Below are positions 33,505 to 41,371 of a DNA stretch of 64,000 nucleotides, piece after piece. The stretch lies in NCBI GenBank assembly GCA_017472575.1, contig JAFUPX010000017.1:1-64000 (forward strand), given 5' to 3'. Below the pieces are notes generated by a model that was given only the letters and a program-made list of their open reading frames with translations, made no database searches and was not told the origin of the DNA. The DNA comes from Clostridia bacterium (GTDB taxonomy: Bacteria; Bacillota; Clostridia; Oscillospirales; Acutalibacteraceae). Numbering within the stretch: the stretch's first letter is position 1; each line of letters begins with the position of its first letter. The position numbers were made by a program, and so were the translations under genes.

Positions 33505-34874
33505 TATCTGAACACATCCACAGAGGTAAAGCGGGTGAACTGACCGTCCCAATGCATATCAATAGTACCGATTTCACCGTGACGGTTTTTCGCCACAATA
33601 CATTTAGCCTTATTAGGGTCTCCTCTGTCCTCGTCCTCGCTCTTTTCGTTATCGTAATAGGTTTCTCTGTAAAGGAAAAGAACTATATCCGCATCCTGCT
33701 CAATAGAGCCTGATTCTCTAAGATCTGAAAGCGCAGGAATATGGGATTTACCCTTTGCCTCGGTGGCACGGGAAAGCTGAGCGCAGGTTATAACCGGAAC
33801 CTTAAGCTCCTTAGCCATAATTTTGAGATTTCTTGTTATCTCCTGAACCTCCAAAGCACGGTTTTCAATAGGTCTTGAGGATTTCATAAGACCTAAATAA
33901 TCGATAACAACAAGGTCAACCTTTTTCATTCTGCGAAGCTTCGCCTTCATTTCGGGAACGGTAATGGTAGAGGTTTCATCAAAATAGATTTCCGCCTTTG
34001 AAAGATTATCTCCCGCCTGAGCAAGCCTTGTCCATTCATCGGTATCAAGCTCGCCTGTACGCAGCTTTTCGCTTTTTATTCCGGCTTCGCTCGAAAGCAT
34101 ACGCTGAGCCAACTGGTCGCGCGTCATTTCAAGAGAGAAGAAGCAGACCGTTTTGCCTGCATTAACCGCAACATTTCTTGCTATATTAAGCGCAAACGAG
34201 GTTTTACCCATACCTGGACGGGCTCCAAGAATAATAAGGTCAGATTTATTAAGACCCGTAATCATCTTATCAAGCGCACCTATGCCGCAGGGTATACCGA
34301 TATAGTCCTCCCTCGTTTCGGGGTCGGACATTTTTAAAAGGCGGTCATAGGTCTCGGCTTCAATAACACTTTTAATATGAGTAAGACCCGAAATCTCCCT
34401 GCCCTCGCGTATTTCATAAATTCGCTGTTCAGCCGAATCGAGCAGCTTGCCCGAATCAAGAAGATTTTCATTAATATCCTTAATAATATCCTGAGCCGCT
34501 CCCATTAAGGCTCGAGCATAATACCGCTCCCTTATAATGGCAACGTATGTAAGAACATTTGCGGAGGAGGGCACTGACTGAACAAGCTGAGTTAAATAAG
34601 CCTTTCCGCCTGATTCATCATATTCTCCGCTCTTTTTGAGCTTTTCGAGCAGCGAAACCAAATCTATCGGCTGGTTAAGCTCGAACATCGAAGAAAGAAT
34701 ACTGTAGATGGTGCGGTGCTGAGGAATATAAAAATATTCTATTTTCATCTGAGGTGCTATATCGTTATAGCTCTTAGGGTCGATTATAACCGAGCCTAAA
34801 ACCGCCTGCTCGGCTTCAACCGAGTAAGGCAGTCTTCCGCCCTCAAAATCGAAAACTAACTTTTCATCACTCAT
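33504..34874 (-). CDS. dnaB: Replicative DNA helicase DnaB
   Basis: A 456-residue hexameric helicase. The N-terminal helical collar (about 12-120, PYSVEAEQAVLGSVI) binds primase and loader. The RecA-like motor has GARPGMGKTS (217-226) and the Walker B stretch LVVIDYLGLM. No intein is present. It lies 22 bp after rplI, a conserved neighbour. Confidence 0.97.
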   Translation of the reverse strand: MSDEKLVFDFEGGRLPYSVEAEQAVLGSVIIDPKSYNDIAPQMKIEYFYIPQHRTIYSILSSMFELNQPIDLVSLLEKLKKSGEYDESGGKAYLTQLVQSVPSSANVLTYVAIIRERYYARALMGAAQDIIKDINENLLDSGKLLDSAEQRIYEIREGREISGLTHIKSVIEAETYDRLLKMSDPETREDYIGIPCGIGALDKMITGLNKSDLIILGARPGMGKTSFALNIARNVAVNAGKTVCFFSLEMTRDQLAQRMLSSEAGIKSEKLRTGELDTDEWTRLAQAGDNLSKAEIYFDETSTITVPEMKAKLRRMKKVDLVVIDYLGLMKSSRPIENRALEVQEITRNLKIMAKELKVPVITCAQLSRATEAKGKSHIPALSDLRESGSIEQDADIVLFLYRETYYDNEKSEDEDRGDPNKAKCIVAKNRHGEIGTIDMHWDGQFTRFTSVDVFR

Positions 34875-34896
34875 TTTTTTGCTCCGTTGTTTTAAA

Positions 34897-35337
34897 TTAC
34901 TCTGTTACTTTTACAGTTACCTTTGCTGTAATTCCGGTATAGAGTTTTATATCTGCGGTGTATTCACCGAAGTTTTTGATATCCGCAACGCTCATTTTCT
35001 TGCGGTCAATCTCAATGCCGAGGCTGTTTTTTATTTCAGCCGCAATTTCCTTAGAGGTTACAGAGCCGAAAAGTCTTCCGCCCTGACCTGCCTTTGCCTT
35101 TATTTCAACCGACTTACCGTTAAGAAGAGCGGCAGTTGCTTTGGCGGCGTCAATCTCCTCCTGCTTGTGGTGAGCCTTTGCCTCCTCTCGGCTTTTTAAT
35201 TCCGAAAGAGCGGCTTTGTCTGCCTCAACAGCTAAATTCTTCGGGAAAAGGAAGTTTCTGGCGTATCCGTCCGATACATTGCAAAGCTCTCCTTTTTTTC
35301 CGTGACCTTTAACATCTGCTAATAATACTACTTTCAT
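34897..35337 (-). CDS. rplI: Ribosomal protein L9
   Basis: A 146-residue two-domain protein of the large subunit. The N-terminal RNA-binding domain starts [21 protein letters not shown], with [15 protein letters not shown] long central helix (about 42-75) and the C-terminal domain (about 80-146) follow. It is placed between RNase J and DnaB. Confidence 0.97.
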   Translation of the reverse strand: MKVVLLADVKGHGKKGELCNVSDGYARNFLFPKNLAVEADKAALSELKSREEAKAHHKQEEIDAAKATAALLNGKSVEIKAKAGQGGRLFGSVTSKEIAAEIKNSLGIEIDRKKMSVADIKNFGEYTADIKLYTGITAKVTVKVTE

Positions 35338-35347
35338 AACTATTCTC

Positions 35348-37219
35348 CTATACTTCCATAATAATCGGTAATACCATAGGACTGCGGCGTGTTCTTGAGT
35401 AGAGGAAGCGTGAAACTCCGTCCTTCATTTTGGTCTTAATGGTAGTCCAATCTCTTACATTACCTATATAACATCGCTCTAAAACATCGCTTACAAGCTC
35501 TGTTATCTCATTCATAAGGGTTTCTGATTCCTTAACATAAACAAAGCCTCTCGATACAACATCAGGACCCGATACAACCTCTCTGGTAACCGAATCAATG
35601 GATACAGCGATTACTATTATACCGTCGTTGGATAAATTCTTTCTGTCCCTTAAAACAATGCTGCCTACGTCCCCTACGCCGAGTCCGTCAACCAGAACTC
35701 TGCCAGCAGTAACACTTTCGGCGGTTTTAACGCTTTTATTTGTAAGCTCTATAACCTCACCGTTATTAGCTATGATTATATTATCCTCAGGTATGCCCAT
35801 TTGAGAACCTAACTGCGCGTGCTTCATAAGATGTTTCTGCTCGCCGTGAACAGGAATGAAATACTTGGGCTTAACGATACTAAGCATCAGCTTAAGCTCT
35901 TCTTGACAGGCGTGTCCCGAAACGTGAACATCATACATACGCTCGTAAACAACATTTGCGCCTCGCTTCATAAGTTCGTTTACAACCTTACCTACCAGCT
36001 TTTCATTGCCGGGAATAGGCGTTGCTGAAATAATTATCATATCACCCGGCATAATTTCCACCTGCCGATGCTCAGAAAAAGCCATTCTGTGCAATGCGGA
36101 AAGCGGCTCGCCCTGAGAACCGGTAGTAACAACAACAAGCTGTTCGGGAGCATAGTTCTTTATCATTTCGATATCAATTAAAACACCGTCCGGAATGTCC
36201 AGATAGCCTAACTGTGCGGCAACAGTTACAACATTTATCATACTTCTGCCCGAAACCGCCACCTTACGGTTACAATGTACCGCCTCATCAATTATCTGCT
36301 GAATACGGTGAATATTAGAAGAAAAGGTTGCAACTATTATCCTGTGGTTTTCAGCCTTTTTGAAAAGATTTGAGAACGAGCCTCCCACAAGTCTTTCAGA
36401 GGAGGTATATCCGGGGCGCTCAGCATTAGTAGAATCCGAAAGGAGCGCTAAAACACCCTTTTGACCCAATTGCGCAAACTTTCCTATATCAATAACATAA
36501 TCGTCAATGGGAGTAGTATCAATCTTAAAGTCGCCTGTATGGACAACCGTTCCGGCTCCGCAGGAAATTGCAAAGCCTACCGCATCAGGTATAGAGTGGT
36601 TAACATGGATAAATTCAACGCTGAATTTTCCAAGCTGAACCTTTTGACCGGGAGCAACAACATTTAAATTAGCATCGGATAAAAGCCTATGCTCCTTTAA
36701 TTTCCCCTCGATAAGCCCAACTGTAAGTCTGGTTGCATAAATCGGAAGATTGAAGTTTTTAAGCAGGTACGGAATCGCACCGATATGATCCTCATGTCCG
36801 TGAGTAACAACAAGTCCCTTTATCTTGTCCCTGTTTTCAAGAACATAGGTAAAATCGGGAATAACTATATCAATTCCGGGGGTTTCCTCATCAGGGAAAG
36901 ACATTCCGCAGTCAACAAGGAACATATCCCCGTCATACTCATACATTGTTATATTCTTGCCTATTTCTCCAAGACCGCCTAACGGTATAATCTTCAACGG
37001 CTTTTTAGGCACCGATGTATTTTTCTTTCTTCCGGCGGCAGGCTTTGAATACTTTCTTGTACTTTGATTACCTTTATTTGTCTTACGGCTCTGGTTATCC
37101 GCCTTTGTAGTTTTCTTTGCAGATGCTGTCTTAGGGCTTTGAGTATTCTGCTTTACATTTCGTGTGTTTTTATTACTTCTTTGTTTTTTCTGATCTTTTG
37201 TCCGGGAATTTTCGATCAT
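35348..37219 (-). CDS. rnjA: Ribonuclease J with basic N-terminal extension
   Basis: A 623-residue metallo-beta-lactamase/beta-CASP nuclease for mRNA decay and rRNA maturation. The core begins near residue 73 ([17 protein letters not shown]). The zinc motif HGHEDH is near 140. Beta-CASP motifs and the C-terminal domain follow. The first 70 residues are a Lys/Asn/Thr/Gln-rich disordered extension that Bacillus RNase J1 lacks; similar basic tails in other lineages bind RNA. The ribosome site AAGGAG supports the long start. It leads the run to ftsH. Confidence 0.95.
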   Translation of the reverse strand: MIENSRTKDQKKQRSNKNTRNVKQNTQSPKTASAKKTTKADNQSRKTNKGNQSTRKYSKPAAGRKKNTSVPKKPLKIIPLGGLGEIGKNITMYEYDGDMFLVDCGMSFPDEETPGIDIVIPDFTYVLENRDKIKGLVVTHGHEDHIGAIPYLLKNFNLPIYATRLTVGLIEGKLKEHRLLSDANLNVVAPGQKVQLGKFSVEFIHVNHSIPDAVGFAISCGAGTVVHTGDFKIDTTPIDDYVIDIGKFAQLGQKGVLALLSDSTNAERPGYTSSERLVGGSFSNLFKKAENHRIIVATFSSNIHRIQQIIDEAVHCNRKVAVSGRSMINVVTVAAQLGYLDIPDGVLIDIEMIKNYAPEQLVVVTTGSQGEPLSALHRMAFSEHRQVEIMPGDMIIISATPIPGNEKLVGKVVNELMKRGANVVYERMYDVHVSGHACQEELKLMLSIVKPKYFIPVHGEQKHLMKHAQLGSQMGIPEDNIIIANNGEVIELTNKSVKTAESVTAGRVLVDGLGVGDVGSIVLRDRKNLSNDGIIVIAVSIDSVTREVVSGPDVVSRGFVYVKESETLMNEITELVSDVLERCYIGNVRDWTTIKTKMKDGVSRFLYSRTRRSPMVLPIIMEV

Positions 37220-37337
37220 TAAATATTTTTCTCCTTTTTTTGTTTTTATTATGTATAATACCGCACCGCACGCTCGGCACAGTAAAAATAATCATTATAA
37301 CGATAATAACCCACATTAATACATATATATAGTCTAT

Positions 37338-37367
37338 TTTACATTTATATTATACTAATTGTCAAGC
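37338..37367 (-). promoter_or_regulatory. rnjA operon promoter
   Basis: Minus-strand TTGACA (37362-37367) and TAAAAT (37338-37343) are 18 bp apart. The leader to rnjA is about 110 nt and contains a GC-rich patch (near 37260-37280) in otherwise AT-rich DNA, which might be a regulatory stem; RNase J mRNAs are often self-controlled. Confidence 0.6.
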
Positions 37368-37434
37368 AATTTATATAATTGTAAAACATTTTATATAAAT
37401 TATTGTCTTTAACGGAAAAAATATGCTTTTATTA

Positions 37435-37462
37435 TTGATTTTTCCGAATTAAAATATATAAT
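37435..37462 (+). promoter_or_regulatory. Promoter of the CapA-like gene
   Basis: TTGATT (37435-37440) and TATAAT (37457-37462) are 16 bp apart. The expected start near 37469 leaves only about 14 nt before the TTG codon at 37483, with the ribosome site GAGGTG at the very 5' end. Confidence 0.55.
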
Positions 37463-37482
37463 TATTGTACGAGGTGTTTGTT

Positions 37483-38568
37483 TTGAGAAAATTTTTATGT
37501 GCGGTTTTAAGCTTGGCGGTTTGTTTTTCGCTGTCAGCTTGTAAATCTAATCCGGAAACCGAGCAAACAAGCTCTTTAGAAAGTGTTATAACGGTCGCAG
37601 AAACAGTATCTTCTGAAGCTGAGGCTGTACCCGAACCGGAGCCTGAGGCCGTGCCGAATTTCACTGTAAAGCTATCCTTTGTCGGAGATATGATTCTTGC
37701 CTGTCAGCAGGATAATACTACCGCCGGAAGCTTTAACGAATATGCAAACAAATATCCGTCAAGCTATTTTCTTGAAAAGGTAAAGCATATTTTTGAAGAT
37801 GATGATTTTACAATTGCTAACCTTGAAAATGTTTTAACCGACCGTCCGCTTACGGAAATATACAAGGACTACTCCCCTGCCTTCTGGTTTAAATCCAAGA
37901 CATCCAATATTGATATTTTAAGCAGTGCAAGTGTTGAGGGTGTAACGCTTAATAACAATCATATTAACGACTACAGTGCCGAGGGTGTAAGCGATACTAT
38001 AGCCGCGGTTACGAATTCAGGAATAGATTACGGCACTGCCGAAAAAATTATGTATTTCGAAAAAAGCGGCTTTAAGATAGCCGTTGTATGTGTAGGCCTT
38101 TGGAGCACTTGGAGTGTTACTCCGGCACTTGCAAAGCTCGAAGAAGCAAAAATGCAGTCGGATTATCAGGTAATGCTTTTCCACGGAGGAACAGAAAAGC
38201 TCCACAGCCCCGAAGATTGGAAGATAAACGCGGCACATACTTTTGTTGATAACGGCGCTGATTTGGTTGTAGGCGGTCATCCTCATGTTCTACAGCCGAG
38301 AGAAATTTATAACGGAGTTGAAATAGTTTATTCTATCGGAAACTTCTGCTACGGCGGTGCAAGACACCCTGAAAACAGAACGGTTATTTATCAAATGGAG
38401 CTTACCGTTGGAGAAAACAATCAGCTTAAAGCAAGCAGTTCAAATATTATTCCCTGCTATGTATATACAGGAAGCGTAAACAATTATCAGCCGGCTGTTG
38501 TAGAAGAAGCCAATGTTAAACAAAAAATCCTTGATTTTATGGACGGTAAATGCGATTCTCCTATTTAA
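37483..38568 (+). CDS. CapA-family lipoprotein (metallophosphatase-like)
   Basis: A 361-residue secreted protein. The start is TTG at 37483 after GAGGTG, which gives the signal LRKFLCAVLSLAVCFSLSAC with a lipidated Cys20. A Glu/Pro linker (about 25-58) leads to a CapA/PGA_cap domain (about 60-340) with FVGDMILA, IANLENVLTD, NNNHINDYS and GGHPHVLQP, which are metal-site motifs of the calcineurin-like fold. CapA proteins take part in polyglutamate capsule formation, but many clostridial members stand alone without capBC, as here, and their substrate is unknown. Confidence 0.88.
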   Translation: MRKFLCAVLSLAVCFSLSACKSNPETEQTSSLESVITVAETVSSEAEAVPEPEPEAVPNFTVKLSFVGDMILACQQDNTTAGSFNEYANKYPSSYFLEKVKHIFEDDDFTIANLENVLTDRPLTEIYKDYSPAFWFKSKTSNIDILSSASVEGVTLNNNHINDYSAEGVSDTIAAVTNSGIDYGTAEKIMYFEKSGFKIAVVCVGLWSTWSVTPALAKLEEAKMQSDYQVMLFHGGTEKLHSPEDWKINAAHTFVDNGADLVVGGHPHVLQPREIYNGVEIVYSIGNFCYGGARHPENRTVIYQMELTVGENNQLKASSSNIIPCYVYTGSVNNYQPAVVEEANVKQKILDFMDGKCDSPI

Positions 38569-38597
38569 ACCGTTCTTACCCTAAAGTAAATAAACTG

Positions 38598-38631
38598 AAA
38601 ACGACAAGTTTCTGTTGAAACCTGTCGTTTT
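38598..38631. terminator. Bidirectional terminator between the CapA-like gene and tRNA-Leu
   Basis: A 15-bp stem (38598-38612 with 38617-38631, loop TGTT, one G-U pair) has A/T-rich ends. It lies 2 bp past the CCA of tRNA-Leu on the minus strand and 29 bp past the CapA-like stop on the plus strand. Confidence 0.8.
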
Positions 38632-38632
38632 C

Positions 38633-38715
38633 TGGTGCGGGTGACAGGACTTGAACCTGCACGCTGTTGCGCTAGCTCCTAAGGCTAGTGCGTCTGCCAA
38701 TTCCGCCACACCCGC
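38633..38715 (-). tRNA. tRNA-Leu (anticodon UAG)
   Basis: Minus strand. The acceptor stem GCGGGTG/CACCCGC is perfect. The D arm contains GGCAGACGC. The anticodon stem CTAGC/GCTAG encloses the loop CTTAGGA with anticodon TAG. A class II variable arm (CGCAACAGCG region) and T arm GCAGGTTCAAGTCCTGT follow, and CCA is encoded (38633-38635). Length 83 nt. Its 5' end and leader are duplicated 171 bp upstream. Confidence 0.96.
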
Positions 38716-38915
38716 ATATTTAGTTTTTTAATAAGGCAGCCGCACTCCGTGCCTGACTCTTGCGGTGCCCAAAATCTTCTTAACGCTCATACCGCTAAAG
38801 ATTTTGACCGCTGCGCCTTTTTGCCTCTCGCTGTTTCATCCTTTGGGATGCGCTCGGGCAAAAACTGCCAATTCCGCCACACCCGCATATTTAGTTTTTT
38901 AATAAGGCAACCGCA
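38694..38915 (-). repeat. 51-bp direct repeat of the tRNA-Leu 5' end, split by a 120-bp structured insert
   Basis: Copy 1 (38694-38744) contains the first 22 bases of the real tRNA-Leu plus its leader. Copy 2 (38865-38915) repeats this with one mismatch (38739 versus 38910), offset 171 bp, so it carries a truncated 'ghost' tRNA 5' end. Between them (38745-38864) lies a unit with two inverted repeats: GCGGT..CAAAATCTT pairing with AAGATTTTG..ACCGC (38762-38810) and TTTTTGCC pairing with GGCAAAAA (38818-38825, 38857-38864). Its minus strand also holds a 20-codon frame (MSVKKILG...) that ends inside copy 1. Confidence 0.8.
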
Positions 38916-38939
38916 TATATTAAATTTACAGCAATGCTT

Positions 38940-38968
38940 ATTTTACTTTAAATAACGCAAAATGTCAA
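38940..38968 (-). promoter_or_regulatory. tRNA-Leu promoter
   Basis: Minus-strand TTGACA (38963-38968) and TAAAAT (38940-38945) are 17 bp apart. It lies just upstream of the truncated copy of the tRNA 5' end, so the present precursor would have a leader of about 215 nt that includes the ghost tRNA fragment and the insert. Confidence 0.7.
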
Positions 38969-38971
38969 GAT

Positions 38972-39004
38972 AAATTATTATTTTGCGTAGCAAAACAATA
39001 ATTT
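38972..39004. repeat. Near-perfect palindromic hairpin
   Basis: Fifteen-base arms (38972-38986 and 38990-39004) with one mismatch surround the loop GTA. No T run makes it a clear terminator. It sits between the tRNA-Leu promoter and the start of the M24 peptidase gene; a dispersed palindromic repeat is possible. Confidence 0.5.
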
Positions 39005-39030
39005 ACAATTCTAATTAAAAAGGAAAAACT

Positions 39031-40101
39031 ATGGATACTTTACTCAGAACTCAAAAAATACAAGCCTTTCTTCCAGAAAAAACAGCGGCGATAATTACCG
39101 GCGGCTCTAACCGTTTTTATCTTACGGGCTTTAACTCCTCAGCCGGAACGGTGTTTATCACAAAGGATAAAGCATATTTCTTAATAGATTTCAGATATTT
39201 TGAAAAGGCAAAGCAAACGGTTAAAAGCTGTGAAACAGTTTTGCTCAATAACTTAAGCGAACAGTTAAATTCTCTTTGCAAAAAGCATAATATATCTGAA
39301 ATTTTTATTGAAACCGAGAATGTAAGCATAAGCGAGTATAACAGATATAAAGAAATACTGCCCTGCGAAATATCTCAGGAAGATTCGTTAAATAAATTTA
39401 TTCTTAATATGAGAAGCATAAAAACAAAAAGCGAGCTTGAAAGCATAAAAGCCGCACAAACTCTCACTGAGCAGACCTTCGATTATATTCTCCCCCGTAT
39501 TGAAACAGGCAGAAGTGAGATAGAAATAATGCTCGAAATGGAATTTTTTATGCGAAAGCTCGGCAGTGAGGGTGTAGCATTCGACTTTATCGTAGTTTCG
39601 GGCAAAAACTCCTCCCTGCCACACGGTGTTCCAACCGATAAAAAAATTGAAAAAGGTGATTTTGTTACAATGGATTTCGGTGCGGTTGTAAACGGATACC
39701 GCTCTGATATGACAAGAACGGTTGCAGTTGGTTACGTTACCGATAAGCAAAGACAGGTATACAACACCGTTTTAAAAGCACAGCTTGCAGCACTCAAGGA
39801 GATCAAATCGGGAAAATTATGCTGCGATATTGACAAAATATCACGAGATATTATTTACTCCGCCGGATTTGAAGGCTGCTTCGGTCATAGCTTGGGTCAT
39901 AGCGTTGGAATTAATATCCATGAAAGTCCCGCGCTCTCGCCTAAATGTAATACGGTTTTAGAAACCGGAACTGTTATGACGGTTGAACCTGGGATTTACA
40001 TTGAAAACGAATTCGGTGTAAGGATAGAGGATATGGTTTATGTAACCGACAAAGGATGCGATAACCTTACAAGCTCAAGAAAAGACTTGATAATTTTATA
40101 A
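39031..40101 (+). CDS. Xaa-Pro peptidase, M24B family
   Basis: A 356-residue cytosolic metallopeptidase that cleaves N-terminal residues before proline. The N-terminal creatinase-like domain (about 1-125) precedes the pita-bread catalytic domain. The five metal ligands are visible in MDFGA, SDMTRT, GHSVG, VEPGIY and IEDMVYV. Length is typical. The ribosome site AAAGGAAAA is 6 bases before the ATG. Family members often sit beside efp, but here it is alone with its own terminator. Confidence 0.93.
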   Translation: MDTLLRTQKIQAFLPEKTAAIITGGSNRFYLTGFNSSAGTVFITKDKAYFLIDFRYFEKAKQTVKSCETVLLNNLSEQLNSLCKKHNISEIFIETENVSISEYNRYKEILPCEISQEDSLNKFILNMRSIKTKSELESIKAAQTLTEQTFDYILPRIETGRSEIEIMLEMEFFMRKLGSEGVAFDFIVVSGKNSSLPHGVPTDKKIEKGDFVTMDFGAVVNGYRSDMTRTVAVGYVTDKQRQVYNTVLKAQLAALKEIKSGKLCCDIDKISRDIIYSAGFEGCFGHSLGHSVGINIHESPALSPKCNTVLETGTVMTVEPGIYIENEFGVRIEDMVYVTDKGCDNLTSSRKDLIIL

Positions 40102-40107
40102 GTATAA

Positions 40108-40140
40108 AATAATTGCCGCCTTAAAAAGGCGGCAATTATT
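40108..40140. terminator. Terminator of the M24 peptidase gene
   Basis: A 15-bp stem (40108-40122 with 40126-40140) has a 3-nt loop and A/T ends, 6 bp after the stop codon; usable in both directions, since the next gene is convergent. Confidence 0.88.
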
Positions 40141-40173
40141 ATTGGAAATTTGTGTTGCAAAAGTAGTTTTATA

Positions 40174-41067
40174 TTACGCTTTTAACAGTCTTATATAGTG
40201 ATTTGCCTCTCGCAGTACATGGTCCGCAAGCAACGGCAAAATCACAGAGCGTATCTTGCATTGCTCTATACCCTGAACACCCGCCGTTTTGAAATCTCTG
40301 AGCTTTATAGTTTCCTCTAAAGAGTTAGCAGTAAGGGTTTGATTATGCGCTCGGTTGCAGGTTTTTAAAAGCTCCGCATATTCTTTGGCAAATGTGTCCG
40401 CAGAATTTATAAGCTCGGTCTCACACGGGTCTAAAAGACCTCGGATAAATAAAGCGTGCTCCATCATAATTTGATTCCAGAAGCATTCGATATCACGCAT
40501 AGAACTGTCTGTAAGGCAACCGTCTCTTTCCAACATTTGAGCATATTCGCGATAGAGCTTTGCTTCTCTGATAATATGTTCTATAAGCAAGGGATAGTTC
40601 ATAGTGAACATTTCACAGCACAAAACATTCCTTAGTATTTGCTCTTTAAATGCAATCAACCCATTAAGCAGCTCTATCGCCCTGCGGTTAAGCTGCCTTA
40701 CTCGTGAACACATTCCTCTGCCGATATCACCCTGACAACAATCGCTGATTAAACGCTGCTGTCTGCGCGTTATATCCTTATTGATTGAAATTCCGGTAAA
40801 GGCCTCGGTCTGTCTCTCAGCAAGAGCTGTGAAGTCTGTTATTATTTCTCCCGAACACAATACCTCCTTGCTAATAATTCCGTCACTGAGTGCCACCGCC
40901 CTGCTAAGAAGCTTTTCAAATTCCTTTTTAAAAAACTCCGCTCTGTTTGAAAAAGGGATGTTAGCAGGTGTAAAACCAGCCCTTAAAAAGAGAGAATGCT
41001 CTTTCATTATCCGCCCGAAAAACAGATGCAGCTCCAAAGATTTTACTATATAATTTTCGTTACACAT
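40174..41067 (-). CDS. DUF2935-family protein
   Basis: A 297-residue all-helical protein made of two similar halves. Each half starts with a FGRIMKEHSLFLRAGF / FWNQIMMEHALFIRGLL motif with Glu and His, as in ferritin-like four-helix bundles, and later has an EHIIREAKLY / DHVLREANHY motif. This two-fold pattern is characteristic of DUF2935, whose members are found in Firmicutes and may bind metals; the function is not known to me. GGAGGG precedes the ATG by 4 bases. Monocistronic. Confidence 0.8.
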   Translation of the reverse strand: MCNENYIVKSLELHLFFGRIMKEHSLFLRAGFTPANIPFSNRAEFFKKEFEKLLSRAVALSDGIISKEVLCSGEIITDFTALAERQTEAFTGISINKDITRRQQRLISDCCQGDIGRGMCSRVRQLNRRAIELLNGLIAFKEQILRNVLCCEMFTMNYPLLIEHIIREAKLYREYAQMLERDGCLTDSSMRDIECFWNQIMMEHALFIRGLLDPCETELINSADTFAKEYAELLKTCNRAHNQTLTANSLEETIKLRDFKTAGVQGIEQCKIRSVILPLLADHVLREANHYIRLLKA

Positions 41068-41183
41068 ATTACCCTCCGTTATACTAACAATAGAATGTAA
41101 AAAATCCTAAAATACAAGCATCAGTACAGTATATGTGCAAAGCGAATATTTGTGTTTTAGTGAGAAACAATATCTCCCTAATT

Positions 41184-41198
41184 GTTCGATTCCCATCA
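41184..41198 (+). repeat. 15-bp inverted copy of the tRNA-Gly T-arm
   Basis: GTTCGATTCCCATCA on the plus strand is identical to the T-arm/acceptor segment of the minus-strand tRNA-Gly (41251-41265), in inverted orientation 52 bp away. It could be a recombination scar of an element that used the tRNA as target, or chance. Confidence 0.4.
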
Positions 41199-41210
41199 GC
41201 ATAAACAAAA

Positions 41211-41236
41211 GAAAAAGACCGCATTTAAGCGGTCTT
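41211..41236 (-). terminator. tRNA-Gly terminator
   Basis: An 8-bp stem (41215-41222 with 41229-41236, loop ATTTAA) is followed on the minus strand by TTTCTTTTG, 5 bp after the tRNA. Confidence 0.88.
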
Positions 41237-41241
41237 AATTT

Positions 41242-41315
41242 TGGAGCGGGTGATGGGAATCGAACCCACACGACCAGCTTGGAAGGCTGGGATTCTACCA
41301 TTGAACTACACCCGC
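41242..41315 (-). tRNA. tRNA-Gly (anticodon UCC)
   Basis: Minus strand, 74 nt with encoded CCA. The acceptor stem is GCGGGTG/CACCCGC, the D arm TAGTTCAATGGTAGAA, the anticodon stem CCAGC/GCTGG with loop CTTCCAA (TCC), and the T arm GTGGGTTCGATTCCCAT. All stems pair. Confidence 0.97.
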
Positions 41316-41334
41316 ATTTCAAACGGCAGAAATT

Positions 41335-41363
41335 ATAATATCACAAAATCCGCCGTTAGTCAA
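41335..41363 (-). promoter_or_regulatory. tRNA-Gly promoter
   Basis: Minus-strand TTGACT (41358-41363) and TATTAT (41335-41340) are 17 bp apart, directly upstream of the tRNA and just after the clpE stop. Confidence 0.75.
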
Positions 41364-41371
41364 TAGTTTTT

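Noticed and set aside
33505..33552. 16-codon N-terminal extension of TilS
   Set aside because: It lies within the end of dnaB; the ATG that overlaps the dnaB stop is the natural coupled start.
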